From NCBI GenBank assembly GCA_024291935.2, contig CM044321.1, positions 57,406,985-57,470,984 of the forward strand: a DNA stretch of 64,000 bases, read 5' to 3'. Shown piece after piece: positions 1-11,055 of the stretch. The DNA comes from Okapia johnstoni. Lineage: Eukaryota > Chordata > Mammalia > Artiodactyla > Giraffidae. The translations under genes were made by a program, and so were the position numbers. Position 1 is the first letter of the stretch. Each line of letters begins with the position of its first letter. The notes beneath the pieces are model-generated. The model saw nothing but the letters and a program-made list of their open reading frames with translations. It made no database searches and was not told the origin of the DNA.

Positions 1-292
1 CTCTCCTTGCAGGCTCACCGTCCCCAGTGATGGAGAGGACAGGGTGGAGGGCCAGACTGTTTTCCTCATTGCAAGTCACAGGGATCCTGTTGGTCTTGAG
101 ATGGGAGAAGCAGTTTTAAGTTCTTTATGGTCAAAACGTTTGACGATTGCTTTCAAGTCTATTTCTACTATTTTAGATCCTCTCCTTATATAAACTTTCC
201 CTAAGATTCTATCCAAATTCTGGCTCCAAAGTCAGGGCTGTATGGATAGGACTCTGTCCTTTTCTAAAAAGGCCATTGGTAATAGAACACAT
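1..292. other. unassigned flank
   Basis: I recognise no gene or repeat here. The sequence is of mixed composition with no convincing reading frame. Confidence 0.4.
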
Positions 293-505
293 GGGCTTCC
301 CAGGTGGCTCAATGGTAAAGAATTCGCCTGCCAATACAGGAGAGGCGGGTTTGATCCCTGGTCAGGAAGATCCCCTGGAGAAGGAAATGGCAAACCACTC
401 CAGTACTCTTGCCTGGGAAATCCCATGAACAGAGAAGCCTGGTAGGCTACAGTCCGTGGGGTCTCAGGAGAGTTAGGCAGGACTTAGCGACAAAATAACA
501 ACAAC
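293..505 (+). mobile_element. Bov-tA SINE
   Basis: The tRNA-like head GGGCTTCCCAGGTGGCTCA is followed by the BovB-derived body (CCACTCCAGTACTCTTGCCTGG) and an ACAACAAC-type tail. The element is near full length and in sense orientation. Confidence 0.9.
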
Positions 506-651
506 CCATGTAAGACATCACAGTGCATTAGAGTTCCCCGTGCTACACCCTGTGTTCCCAACAGTTGTGTATTTTGTACATTGTATTGATAGTGTGTATG
601 TATCAATCCCAGTCTCCCAATTTCTCCCACTCCACGCCTTTCCTCCTTGTG

Positions 652-1080
652 TGTGCGTGCTCAGCCGTGTTCGATTCTTTTCAACCTCATGGACTACAGC
701 CCACCAGTCTCCTCTGCCCATGGAATCCTCCAGGCAAGAATATTGGAGTGGGTTGCCATTTCTTTCTCCAGGGGATCTTCCCTGACTCAAGGATCGAACC
801 CATGTCTCCTGTATTGATAGTAGTAGTAGTAGTGTTATTCGCTCAGTCGTGTCTGACTCTTTGTGGCCCCATGGACCATAGCTCACCAGGCTCCTCTGTC
901 CATGGGATTCTCCAGGCAACAATACTGGACTGGATTGCCATTCCCTTCTCCAGAGGATCTTCCCTACCCAGGGATCGAATCCGGGTCTCCTGCATTGCAG
1001 GCAGATTCTTTACCGTCTGAACTACAGGGAAGATCATTGATAGGCAGATTCTTTAACACTGAGCCACCAGCAAAGCCCTG
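652..1080 (-). mobile_element. Bov-tA SINE (outer, split by a second Bov-tA)
   Basis: An antisense Bov-tA body runs from 652 to about 812. It resumes near 1044 with the tRNA-like end (AGATTCTTTAACACTGAGCCACC). The interruption is another SINE, so the two halves are one older insertion. Confidence 0.85.
821..1035 (-). mobile_element. Bov-tA SINE nested in another Bov-tA
   Basis: This is a full antisense Bov-tA starting after a (TAG)n stretch. It is flanked by the direct repeat ATTGATAG at 813-820 and 1036-1043, which lies inside the older SINE. The order of insertion is therefore clear. Confidence 0.88.
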
Positions 1081-1083
1081 TGT

Positions 1084-1204
1084 GTGTTTTTTGTTTGTAT
1101 GTTTGTTTATTTGTTTTGACTGCACCGCATGGCTTTGGGGATTGAATCTGCGACACAACAGTGAAAGCGCTGAATTGTAACCACTATACCACCAGGGAAC
1201 TCCC
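1084..1204 (-). mobile_element. CHR-type SINE, degraded
   Basis: A T-rich start is followed by GACTGCACCGCATGGCTTTG and the end ACCACCAGGGAACTCCCTG, as in antisense CHR elements. CCCTGTG lies at both edges as a possible TSD. Confidence 0.7.
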
Positions 1205-2534
1205 TGTGGTACTTTGCTAAAGAGCCCTAGGAAACTAATACAACTCTCATTTCACAAAGTAATGGATGCTTAGAAATGCTCATTCCCCCAATAGTAAGTG
1301 CTTAGAGCCCTTTAATTCCAGACACTTGAATCCTGGCTTGTTGATCTGGCCCATTAAGTAGGGATCCTCTTCATCTTCTATCAAAATCATATTCTAGATA
1401 AATTATATAATAACATCAGCATTTCACAGGGAAGATTTTATAGAACATTAGTTCTGTGGAATAGTAGAATGTTTCAATGTGCAAAAACGCTTTCAGAGTC
1501 AAAAAAAAAAAAAAAAAGAGGGACACCCTGTATTAATCAGACTTTTTTTTTTTCTTGTAGGACCTCCTAGAGCTTTGACGTGTGTTATGAATCTCCAAGA
1601 GAGGGATACTAAAGCTTGCTGTGTCTCTCAGGCTGATTTGAACACAGAAGCCTTTCCTTACATAGAACATATCGTGGAATTCGTAGGTTGTGGAAGATAC
1701 TTTGGGAAGCGCTGAACTAAAGGAAAGACTTTTTTCCTTTTACATCATGTACTTACCAACTATGTTTTCTGAGTTGCATCTTCACGTCAGTCTCTGAAGG
1801 AGAATTGAAAAACATATTTGCCACATCGGAAATACATTTACAAAGCATCCATTTGGGTAGGTTAATTTAACTAATATTTTACCATACTTCTTTTAATCTT
1901 TAGATCATTCTGTGACTTCTCAGAGTCAGTGTCTTCTAGTCAAAGGCCTTTAGGAACAGCCCTGTAGTTGAACACCGTTGTGTTTATTGACTTGTTGTAT
2001 CAAGGAGAATGCACACCGTGGGAAATCAGAATATCTCAGGAAGAGGGTGTTGGGAAATAATTATTGTAGGAATTGTGCTTGTGTTAGGTAATTTGGGGGT
2101 TAGATTAAAAAATGGAGGACTTTGCAGAAACAAAACTGGTTATTAGTTCTTATAAAAAAAACTCTATAAAATAAGGACCAAGACTACCATACTCAGGCAA
2201 TGAAAATATGTCCCCCCAAGCTACCTGTTTTTCCCCTAGACATCCAGAAGTCTGCCCCTACGTCTGCAGTTATGGGCTGTCCTGTAGTATTTATATAGGT
2301 AAGGCAAGAAGTGTTTAGTATAAATTTCTCTTTGACTAGAAAAGAAGAAATTAAGAACCATGTGATTATCCAAGACAACTATGCCTAGTAAATTTACATT
2401 TAAATGAATGCTTGGTCAAAGATAAACAAACCTGCACACTTCTAAGAGTGGTAAGACAGATTTTAATAATACACTATTGCAATTTTTTCAATAATATACT
2501 AGTCCAACATGAACTGAACTCAGAAGTAACGGGA
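1205..2534. other. unassigned 5' flank of CYSLTR2
   Basis: AT-rich DNA with an A-run at 1501-1517. At about 1541-1560 a T-rich tract ending CTTGTAG resembles a 3' splice site and is followed by an open stretch to 1715. I recognise no protein in it. Untranslated 5' exons of CYSLTR2 could lie here but cannot be identified from sequence alone. Confidence 0.35.
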
Positions 2535-2815
2535 TGTTTTATTTATTTATTTTTTTAAATACTTAACTTATTCATTTATTTGGCTGTATCAGGTCTTAGT
2601 TGCAACACACGTTATCCTTGTTGGATCATATGGGATCTCTCATTGCTGTGCTTGGACTCGCTCCAGTCATGGCATGTATGCTCAGTAGTTGCAACGCGCA
2701 AGCTCAGTTTCTCCATGGCATGCAGGATCTTAGTTCCCTGACCAGGGATCACACCCACATTCCCTGCACTGCAAGGAAGATTCTTACCCATTGGATCACC
2801 AAAGAAGTCCCTGGG
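2535..2815 (-). mobile_element. CHR-type SINE, long form
   Basis: The antisense order is TTTGGCTGTATCAGGTCTTAG, a run of GTTGCAAC-like degenerate units, TTAGTTCCCTGACCAGGGAT, and the terminal CACCAAAGAAGTCCCTGGG. It is an older diverged tRNA-Glu-derived SINE. Confidence 0.8.
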
Positions 2816-3556
2816 TGTTATAAAAAGAGAATGAGAGAAAGGAGAGGGGAGGGAGTGAGCAGGGGCTCAGTAGAGTCAGGGAATTTAAAAAATTACAAAT
2901 AGGAAGGAGGGGTTGGGTCCAAGTGGAAAATATTTTGGTTTTCTAACTGGTGCTTAAGAGATTAGGCTCCTACCCTCCCACAGAGGCTTGAGACAGAGGC
3001 CCTATGTCTAGGTGTTGGCTGGAACAAACACTGAATTCTTTTGGCAGCCTTGAGTTTTCTCAGGCTATGTAAGAAGGAGAGGCTATGGTCATCCTAGAGA
3101 TGCAGCCTTGAGCTGTTCAAAACTATGTTAGTGTTTTTATGTTAGTTGTTATTGAAGTCAGTGTAAGCCAAGGTTGACACCTGGTTGACAAGAGGACTCA
3201 GAGGAGCCTGGCTAAAGTTTGGTCAAGAAGACAATCTTTGTCAGCTTCTAGAGCAGAAGATATATAATTGATGACTTTCTCCAGGGTCAGAGATAAGCTT
3301 TAGATGATCTTCATCTGGACACTGGGCAAGAGTTCCCCTAGTTTGAGACTTCAGCTTCACTCAAATAAATGAATGGTTAGTCTGCATTCTAGAAGTTTAT
3401 CATGAAATGAAATGAGGCATATAGTAAAGACAGATGGTAAAAGTGTAAGCACATGGTAGAATATAGCCAATATTTTTTGATTCAAGTTTCAAGGTAAAGC
3501 TAGTATTTCTCTCTGTTTCATTAAAACCTGGATAAATGTAAGCAGTGAGCAGGAAG
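2816..3556. other. unassigned proximal flank / likely intron of CYSLTR2
   Basis: No repeat recognised. It precedes the coding exon's splice acceptor and is therefore probably the end of an intron in the 5' UTR. This follows from human CYSLTR2, whose coding region sits in one exon behind untranslated exons. Confidence 0.4.
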
Positions 3557-3588
3557 CAACTTTTTGTATCTGTTTCCTTTTGATTCAG
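3557..3588 (+). promoter_or_regulatory. candidate 3' splice site of the CYSLTR2 coding exon
   Basis: The pyrimidine-rich stretch TTTGTATCTGTTTCCTTTTG leads to ATTCAG, with the AG at 3587-3588. If used, the exon begins at 3589, 49 nt before the first in-frame ATG. The human gene also has its initiator at the start of its coding exon, which supports this boundary. Confidence 0.65.
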
Positions 3589-3637
3589 TGTGGAAAGAAA
3601 ACTTGTGTCCTTATATCCATCCATCTCCACATCAGAA

Positions 3638-4627
3638 ATGGAAACCAACAGCACCTTCAGCGATCACTATAGCAACAGGAACTGCACAGCTGAAAACTTT
3701 AAGAGAGAATTTTACCCCATCGTGTACCTGGTAATATTTATCTGGGGAGCCTTGGGAAATGGCTTTTCCATATATGTTTTCCTCCAACCTTATAGGAAGT
3801 CCACATCTGTGAACATTTTCATGCTCAATCTGTCTATTTCAGATCTCTTATTCACAGCCACACTGCCCTTCAGGGTGGACTATTACCTCAGAGGGTCCAA
3901 TTGGATATTTGGGGACCTGACTTGCAGGATTATGTCTTACTCTTTGTATGTCAACATGTACAGCAGCATTTATTTCCTGACTGTGTTGAGTGTTGTGCGT
4001 TTCCTGGCAACCGTTCACCCCTTCCGGCTCCTTCATGCCACCAGCATCAAGAATGCCTGGATTCTTTGTGGGGTCATATGGATCTTTATCATGGCTGCCT
4101 CAACAACGCTTCTGAACAATGGCTCTGAGCTGAAGGGCAATGTCACATTGTGCTTGGAGCTGAATCGTAATAAAGCTCCTAAACTGAAGACCATGAACTA
4201 CATTGCCTTGGTGATGGGCTTTCTGCTACCCTTCTGCACCCTCAGCATCTGCTACCTGCTGATCATTCGAGCTCTGTTGAAGGTGGAGGTCCCAGAATCA
4301 GGGCTGCGGCTTTCTCACAGGAAGGCACTGACCACCATCATCATTGCCTTGATCATCTTCCTCCTGTGTTTCTTGCCCTATCATATACTGAGAACCCTCC
4401 ATCTGCTCCAGTGGGAGGCGGATACATGCAGAGACCCACTGCATAAAGCTGTGGCCATCACACTGGCTTTGGCGGCAGCCAACAGCTGCTTCAACCCTTT
4501 GCTTTATTACTTCACTGGGGAGAATTTCAAGGACAGACTGAAGTCTGCACTCAGGAAAGATAATCCACAGGAACCAAAGTGCAGCTTTCCTTTCTGTGTG
4601 TGGCTGAAAAATGAAACAAGAGCATAA
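3638..4627 (+). CDS. CYSLTR2: cysteinyl leukotriene receptor 2
   Basis: This is a class A, rhodopsin-family GPCR for cysteinyl leukotrienes (LTC4, LTD4). In other mammals it couples mainly to Gq at the plasma membrane of leukocytes, endothelium and heart. The frame from ATG 3638 encodes 329 residues. Seen: N-glycosylation sequons at N4 and N15; GNG of TM1 near residues 40-42; conserved Asp69 in LSISD (TM2); the extracellular Cys96/Cys172 pair; SVVRF with Arg121 replacing the usual DRY; further sequons at N161 and N168; FLLCFLPYH in TM6; NPLLYY at 286-290 in TM7; and [11 protein letters not shown] as helix 8. The residue aligned to human Leu129, mutated to a constitutively active form in human tumours, is leucine. 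The reading frame is open upstream to 3590, but there the codon aligned to the human start Met is GTG. I therefore chose ATG 3638, which has a strong context (GAAATGG). Rodent orthologues start similarly. Identity is very secure; the start is likely. Confidence 0.96.
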   Translation: METNSTFSDHYSNRNCTAENFKREFYPIVYLVIFIWGALGNGFSIYVFLQPYRKSTSVNIFMLNLSISDLLFTATLPFRVDYYLRGSNWIFGDLTCRIMSYSLYVNMYSSIYFLTVLSVVRFLATVHPFRLLHATSIKNAWILCGVIWIFIMAASTTLLNNGSELKGNVTLCLELNRNKAPKLKTMNYIALVMGFLLPFCTLSICYLLIIRALLKVEVPESGLRLSHRKALTTIIIALIIFLLCFLPYHILRTLHLLQWEADTCRDPLHKAVAITLALAAANSCFNPLLYYFTGENFKDRLKSALRKDNPQEPKCSFPFCVWLKNETRA

Positions 4628-5021
4628 GGGGTTCTTGGGTGAGGCTGTTCCTATGTCTTGTGTCGACCTTCATTCACATGTGGTCTCCAAAAGACCGTGT
4701 ATTTACACCATTCCCAACAAAGGTTGATTCCCAAGATTTAATTGACCATGATTTTATTATAAGATCTACTTCAATTTTTTCCTTAGGTGTATCTTCAGTG
4801 TTTGAGCCTAAATAAGGAGTACAGCAGGAAAAATCCCCTTTAGTGTCTTACAACAAGAAACGTCAGACTGGGAGAAAATGCTGAGCACGGTGACTGCTGC
4901 TTCTCATCAAATTCTGTATCAGTCAGATCTCTGGCCCACTAGGCATTTTAATGCTTAGTTTTAAGACAACCCCAACGTTTCCAGCTTCTCTTGTTCCTCA
5001 TCCTTCTTCATTCTCCTGTTG
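4628..5021 (+). other. CYSLTR2 3' UTR, proximal part (inferred)
   Basis: This is non-coding sequence directly after the TAA at 4625-4627. No polyadenylation hexamer of the AATAAA type is present in this stretch, so the transcript probably continues. Confidence 0.5.
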
Positions 5022-5160
5022 TGATTGTTGTTCAGTCACTAAGTCGTGTCTGACTCTTTGCAATGCCCTGGACTGCAGCATGCCAGGCTTCTCTGTCCTT
5101 CACCGTCTCCCAGAGTTTGCTCAAATTCATGTCCATTGAGTTAGTGATGATAACCATCTC
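5022..5160 (-). mobile_element. BovB 3'-end fragment
   Basis: TTGTTGTTCAGTCACTAAGTCGTG followed by CACCGTCTCCCAGAGTTTGCTCAAATTCATGTCCATTGAGT matches antisense BovB 3' sequence. It lies within the probable 3' UTR. Confidence 0.8.
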
Positions 5161-5890
5161 ACTCTCCTGAGATCAATTATCAAAGCTACTGGAGGCCTCA
5201 GAACAGATAAGAAAAGCTTCTTTAGAATTCAGGGGAAAGACTATGAAGAGGAAGTCTGCTGTCTAACAAAGCAGAGTCAAGGTCCCCAACAAGAACTGAG
5301 GGAGAAAAACAGTGAGAAGCCCTGGGACAAGAAAGAAAGGGGAAAAAGAATTTCATTTTGCAGTAGGAGAGGATTTCTAGTGCAGAATGAAAATCCAAAG
5401 GCAAAAGCTATGCCTTTTTCTTGTCAGGGGTTTAGGAAAGACAGGAAGATTAGGAGAAGGATGCGGGGCATTGCCCTAGAGGTGGAAGGATTATGTGCAG
5501 GATACGAAAGAAGGTGGTCAATTTTACTCTTGAGATTTGGGTTCGGGCTGTTTACTGTCGTTCTCATCCTACAAGCTAATCCATTTGGATGGGATAAATC
5601 TCCAGAATAAAGGAGATGGTGCTAAGGGTTTGGTTGGGCACTCAGAGAGAGGGTGAGCTGGAAGGCAAGTTGCAAAGATTGTGGTACCCCTGAAATTCTA
5701 TGAAATTCGATGAACATTTTGACAGAACATGAGAAGGGTGGCTTTCTTCTGAAAGAGTGTAGAAAAGCACTGGTTTGTGGGAGGTGGGGTCCTGTCTGCC
5801 CACTGAAGCAAAACCAAGGAGACTACCTACTGCTACCACCATGACCACTGTACTGTCAACAATCGAGTGCCCTCTCTGTGCTGGGCAGAC
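5161..5890. other. unassigned, probable distal 3' UTR and flank
   Basis: No repeat is recognised. It contains the candidate poly(A) hexamer listed separately. Short frames here show no family resemblance. Confidence 0.4.
5606..5611 (+). terminator. candidate polyadenylation signal AATAAA
   Basis: This canonical hexamer lies about 980 nt after the CYSLTR2 stop codon and is followed by GGAGATGGTGC and a G/T-rich stretch (GGTTTGGTTGGG). It is the first AATAAA I noticed downstream of the gene. Use is inferred only. Confidence 0.4.
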
Positions 5891-5902
5891 TGTGCAAGGC
5901 AC

Positions 5903-6118
5903 GGTGCTGTGCTGTGCTTAGTCACTCAGTCATGTTCGACTCTTTGTGACCCCGTGGACTGTAGCTCACCAGGCTCCTCTGTCCTTGGGGATTCTCCAGC
6001 AAGAATACTGAAGTGGATTGCCATGCCCTCCTCCAGGGGATCTTCCCAACCCAGGGACTGAACCCAGATCTCCCACATTGCAGGTGGATTCTTTACCATC
6101 TGAGCCACCAGAGAAGCC
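5903..6118 (-). mobile_element. Bov-tA SINE
   Basis: A full antisense element ending in TTTACCATCTGAGCCACCAGAGAAGCC. It is flanked by a perfect 12-bp TSD, TGTGCAAGGCAC, at 5891-5902 and 6119-6130. Confidence 0.93.
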
Positions 6119-6130
6119 TGTGCAAGGCAC

Positions 6131-6252
6131 TACTCAACCATTAATCCCACTTAACCCTCACACCAAAGCCCTGTATTTTCATTTTACAGATGAAGGAACT
6201 AAAGCCCAGAGAAATTAAGAATTTTATTCAAGTTCATACAGCTCCACAAGAA
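6131..6252 (-). mobile_element. MIR remnant
   Basis: ATTTTACAGATGAAGGAACTAAAGCCCAGAGAAATTAAG is a diverged form of the antisense MIR core, followed by a degenerate ACAGCT. Confidence 0.7.
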
Positions 6253-7921
6253 TTTTAAAAACATCTGTGCAGAGGAGTTGGCTGAGTGCTTCACCCACCG
6301 TTCCCCTTGACCTCCAGGGACATTTACTTGAGCGTCTAAGTGAGAGTTTTCTTCCCTCATCAGGTACCTACCCCTTCTTACTCTCATGAAAAGACTGAAG
6401 GCTGAAGTTTCTCTCTTTGGAATTGTCAGCCCCAAGATAGAGTGGAGGGTGGGAAGGAGGTGGTGTTCTGAAACTAGGAAGAGACTGAGGGAAAGTCCTC
6501 AAAGTGAACAGGAGCCTCACAGTTCTTCGGTCACTCAGATGCCAGAATGCAGACAGACTCATACCTTGTCAAGACAGATGCCTGGAGGATCCTCCTACAG
6601 GACAGCAGTCAATGACTACTACACATCAGAGAAAAGGGCCAGAACATGAAAAAGCAACAATAAATGAGAGGGTAGATAGAAACATTTTCAGTAGGGAAGG
6701 TCTCAACATTTTCAACACCTTCACATTTTTTAACAGAAACCTACAGGAGAATTTGCTTCTCCAAAATAAGAGAGTAAACAAAGATACAGGAAAACACGAC
6801 ATCTAGAAAGCAGAGACTCCAACACAGGATAAAGATGAAGAAAATTCCTAGGACTTTGATGTGTAGCAGAAAAACAAGAAACTGATTGATTCACATGTGT
6901 TGGAGAGGTTTATGTCTTTCTTGGGAAGTGTGGAATGAACTGGTAAAAATACACAGGAAAATAAGCAAGTTAAAAGACAAGGCAATGATTAAATACTAGG
7001 GGGAAAGAAACTGATGTTCAAGAATGGAAATAAAACCATAGTACACTACATGGTTCAGCTGTGAACAATATTTACATAGAGAATGTAAATAGCAAAATAC
7101 GGTGATATAATTTTTTTCAGGAAATGAGGGAGAGAGGTTGTGTATGTGGGGGGAGGGGTATAAGAAATCTATGTCCCTATTTTTTATTACAGAAAATGCA
7201 TAATAACTAAAGCTAAAGAATGATAGCTACCTGTATAAAAATGTTATTTAACAATAGAAGCTAAAGCCCGGAATAAACAGTAAAAATGATGGATAGGATT
7301 GCTTTTGGAGAGAAGTTGGGTGTGGGAAAAAAGGGTGGGGACTTCTCTTTTCCTTTTAATAACTATTTAACTATGTAACTTGTGAATATGTATTGCTGAA
7401 ATAAAATAAAAATTAAGTCGAAATTAAATTTTAAAATTCAAATTAATTCTGCCTTAAAAAATAAAAAAGACAAGGAAGAAAAGAAAGGCCACCGTAAATG
7501 GAAACTGAACACTGAGTGAAGAAAGGGAAGCAGGAAAGGAGTACATTTGGATCTGGGCCCCTGAGGGTAGCCCACCCAGCCTTGCCACGGAAAGGAAGCT
7601 CCATTTTGAGGTAAGGGGAATCTGAGGTCAGGGGTGATTTGGCAGGATGTAATTTTTTTTTAGTTTCAAGTAACAGAAAACCCAACTACAAGGGGCTTAA
7701 ACAGTCACTATATCACATAACTGAACCATACAAAGGAAAGCTGGGCTTCAGGTCCTATTCAGCCAGGATGGGCTTGGTCCCAAGGCTGAATCACCTCATG
7801 GAAATAAGCTGATTGCAAAATAGCCAGGGGCTGCCTGCTTCCTTACTCGCATCCAGGAAAAGAAATAGTGTCTCCTGCCCAAGTCATGTAACAAAATCAC
7901 TGGCTTCCTTTTGATAGACCT
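6253..7921. other. unassigned region with possible ancient repeats
   Basis: Purine-rich to AT-rich sequence. The stretch around 6650-7440 has the poor, A-rich composition of an old LINE 3' end, and 7676-7915 resembles an ancient interspersed repeat. I cannot name a family for either. No gene seen. Confidence 0.35.
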
Positions 7922-7933
7922 ACTCAGATTACA

Positions 7934-8141
7934 TGGGCTTCCCTGGTGGTTCTATGATAAAGAACACTTCTGCCAATACAGGAGACCCAGATTCCATCTC
8001 TGGGTTGGGAAGAGCTCCTGGAGAAGGAAATGGCAACCTACTGTTAATATTTTTGCCTGGGAAATCCCTTGGACAGAGGAGCCTGGTGGGCTACGGTCCA
8101 TGGGCTCAAAAACAAGTCAGACATGACTTAGTAACTAAACA
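7934..8141 (+). mobile_element. Bov-tA SINE
   Basis: The head GGGCTTCCCTGGTGGTTCTATGATAAAG and the tail GACATGACTTAGTAACTAAAC are visible. A perfect 12-bp TSD, ACTCAGATTACA, lies at 7922-7933 and 8142-8153. Confidence 0.92.
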
Positions 8142-9271
8142 ACTCAGATTACACACCAGCTCCTTAATAAACCAAGAAATAAGGGATTGCTCTGACTGAG
8201 TGAGGACGAACCGAGTCTACACCTCAAGAGGCAGTTGAGGGGAGGAGATCAAAATGGCGGAGTAGGAGGATGCAGACCTCACCTGCCCCCACAAACACAT
8301 CCAAAATTCATCCACACGTGGAACAATTCTGACTGAAAACTAACTGGAGACTGGCAGGAACACTCGTCTACAATCAAAGCTATAAGAAAAATCCACACGG
8401 AATCAGGTAGGAAGGGAAGAGAAACTACTGGGACTCGGAAGAGAAGGGAGATTACATGGGTGGAGACCCTCCCTGGGGAGTGAGCAGTTAGAACCACATA
8501 TTAGGCACCCCTGCCCTGGGGTTGGACACCAGGAAGACGCGTCCCTTTGGCTGCTTGGAGGCCTGGTAAGGCTAAGAGGAGGGCTGTGGGAAGACTGGAC
8601 TCCACTTGTGAGAAACATGTACGCAATATTTTATTCCTCAAACAGGGTGGAGAGGGTGGATTGAAACTGCAGGGGTGACCGGGTGGTTTTCCACAGTCGC
8701 CCCAGCCTGAACCACGGAACTGCTCCAGCCCCGCTTGCTTCACAACGCAGCTCCACGCTGGGGCAAGGGCTGCTGCAGTGCGGCCACAGGGCGGCCAAGG
8801 TCAAGGGAGAGCTAGGCTGTGAGGGACAAAGGAGGCTCAGACCCCCAGTGGTATCTGAGTTGGGGTGGGGAGGGCAGCCATTATTTCCACAGGCAGCTCA
8901 TCAGAAGCGGTCTGGATCCCACAGCCAAGGCCACCAGCCATGCTGAGCGTCCGCACAAGCCCCTGTTGCTCCAGCACTGCTCCCCTCTGGGGTGGGGTAC
9001 TAGTGCTGGGAGCTGGGAGAACACACACTTACAGGGAATAGAGCCAGCTTGGATCCCACCCTCAGGGCTTCCGCTCGAGCAACTGGGGACCTACCCCCAC
9101 CCCCAATAGGGAACTGAGAGCCACTGAGCAGAGAAGAACCCCCCCCCCAACACACACACACACAAACACACACACACCCCTGGCTGTGACTCTCACCCCT
9201 CCACCTCCAGCCCCACCTCCTACCAAGACGATAGCTGCCAGCACATCCTGAGGAAGATGGAACTTGTGTTC

Positions 9272-9410
9272 AGATCCCCTGGAGGAGGGCACTGGCAAAC
9301 CACTCCAGTATTCTTGCCTAGAGAATTCCATGGACGGGGAGCCTGGTGGGCTGGTACAATCCATAGGGTCGCACAGAGCAGGACATTACTGAAGCAACTT
9401 GGCACGCACG
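9272..9410 (+). mobile_element. Bov-tA 3' part inside L1
   Basis: CCCCTGGAGGAGGGCACTGGCAAACCACTCCAGTATTCTTGCC to GAAGCAACTTGGCACGC is the Bov-tA body without its tRNA head. Confidence 0.82.
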
Positions 9411-10288
9411 TGCTCGGATCCAGGTCTCCCACCAAAGCCAGTGGCACATGCGGTGGGTACAGGGGTGACTCAACACTAGGATGTCCCTTCAAAACCCCTT
9501 CACATAGGCAACTGTTTCTCCTAATTTCAGAGACAGAGAAAGTTAAGCAAAAGGAAAAGAGAGAAGTTTGTTTCAATTGAAAGAGCAAGAGAAAACCCCC
9601 GAAAAAAACAACTAATGAAGCAAACAAAGAGTAGTAGTAAGTATGGTAACTGGATTAGGGAACAGAACAGATGAAAACAGTGAGAATTTTAACAAGGAAA
9701 CAGAAACTATAGAAAAAAATCAGTCAGAAATGAAGAATATAATAACTGACACGAAAAACACTCTAGCAGGAATTAAGAGTAGACTATGTGATACGGAAGA
9801 ATGAATGCATAAACCACCCAATCAGAACAGCAAAAAGAAAAATAAATTTAAAAAATGAGGACAGTCTGAGACGGCATCAAGAGTATCAATATTTACATTA
9901 TAATGATTCCAGAAAGAAATGAGGGAAAGGGTTTGAAAATGTATTTGATGAAATAATGGCTGAAAAATTCCCCAAACTGAAGACGGAAACAGATACCCAG
10001 GTATAGGAAACACAGAAGGTTCCAAACAAGATGGTCCCACACAGACCCACGTGAAGACATATACTAATTAAAATGGCAAAATTTAAAAGACAAAGAGAGA
10101 ATTCCAAAGGCAGCAAGAAAAAAACAGAATCATGTACAAGAGAAACCCTAAAGGCTATAAGCTGATTTTTCAGGAGAAACTTCACAGGCCAGAGGGAGTG
10201 GAATGATATATTTTAAGTGTTGAAGGGAAAATCCTGCAACCTAGTATACTCTGCCCAGCAAGATCATCATTTGGAATAGAAGGAGAGA

Positions 10289-10424
10289 CTTCCCTAGCAG
10301 TCCAGCGGCTAAGACTCCACACTCCCAATGCAGGGGGCCCCAGGTTCGATCCCTGGTCAGGGAACTAGATTCTGCGTGCCACAGCTAAGACCCAGTGCAG
10401 GAAAATAAATAAATAATAAAATCA
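10289..10424 (+). mobile_element. CHR-type SINE inside L1
   Basis: CTTCCCTAGCAGTCCAGCGGC and GGTTCGATCCCTGGTCAGGGAAC lead to an A-rich tail. A perfect 14-bp TSD, AATAGAAGGAGAGA, lies at 10275-10288 and 10425-10438. Confidence 0.93.
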
Positions 10425-10852
10425 AATAGAAGGAGAGATCAAGATTTCTCAGGTGAGCAAAAGTGAAAATTGTCCATCAATGCTAAACCTACCCTACAAG
10501 AAATTAAGGGGTCTTATCCACGTGGAAACCACAAATCAATCACAAGTATTTAACAAAACAGAAACCAACTCATGGTATAGAGAGCAAACTAGTGGTTACC
10601 AGTGGGGAGAGGGAAGGATGAAGGGGTGAGATAGAAATAAGGGGATGCTACATATAAAATAAACAATTAACAAGGATGTATTATGCAACACAGGGAAATA
10701 TAGCCATTATTTTGTAACAACTTTAAATTGAGTATAATAAATAAAAATAATGAATGACTATGCTGTACTCTGAAACTATACAATACTGTAAATTAACTAT
10801 ACTTCAATAAAAATAAATAGAGAGATGGATGGAAAAAGAAAGAGGGATTAGG

Positions 10853-11055
10853 GTTGCGTGCATGCTAAGTCGCTTCAGTCATGTCCAACTCTTTGTGACC
10901 CTAAGGACTGTAGCCTGCCAGGCTCCTTTGATTCTCCAAGTGATTCTCCAGGCAAGAATACTGGAGTGTGTTGTCATGCCCTCCTACAGAGCATCTTCCT
11001 GACCCAGGGATCAAACCAGAGTTTTCTGCATTTCAGGCAGATACCACTTATCCAT
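10853..11055 (-). mobile_element. Bov-tA SINE
   Basis: Antisense element starting GTTGCGTGCATGCTAAGTCGCTTCAG. Its tRNA-like end is eroded around 11040. Confidence 0.85.

Larger units (their letters stand above)
8225..10835 (+). mobile_element. L1 element lacking ORF2 (HAL1-like or internally deleted)
   Basis: It begins with the L1 5'-UTR signature GAGATCAAAATGGCGGAGTAGGAGG. GC-rich 5'-UTR-like sequence follows to about 9250. From 9480 to 10540 it resembles L1 ORF1-region sequence (AAATTTAAAAGACAAAGAGAGAA, TATACTCTGCCCAGCAAGATCATCATTTGG), broken by stops. It ends with a typical 3' UTR (GGTTACCAGTGGGGAGAGGGAAGG to TATACTTCAATAAAAATAAAT). No reverse-transcriptase sequence lies between. Two SINEs have inserted into it. 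Confidence 0.75.

Noticed and set aside
518..922. Long open frames with peptides such as SRQEYWSGLPFPSPGDLP, recurring across the window
   Set aside because: These are translations of Bov-tA/Bov-A SINEs in either strand. The same peptide recurs at many sites, so it is repeat sequence, not a protein family.
3590..3637. CYSLTR2 start at 3590, giving 345 residues
   Set aside because: The codon is GTG, and a strong-context ATG follows at 3638. A non-AUG start cannot be excluded but is less likely.
9120..9180. C/A-rich and CA tracts as a CRISPR-like or satellite array
   Set aside because: Short simple repeats inside L1 5'-UTR-like sequence, without repeat-spacer structure.
10330..10360. tRNA gene (GGTTCGATCCCTGG B-box, also at other SINEs)
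   Set aside because: It is the tRNA-derived head of a CHR SINE, flanked by a TSD. No cloverleaf of a functional tRNA can be formed convincingly.
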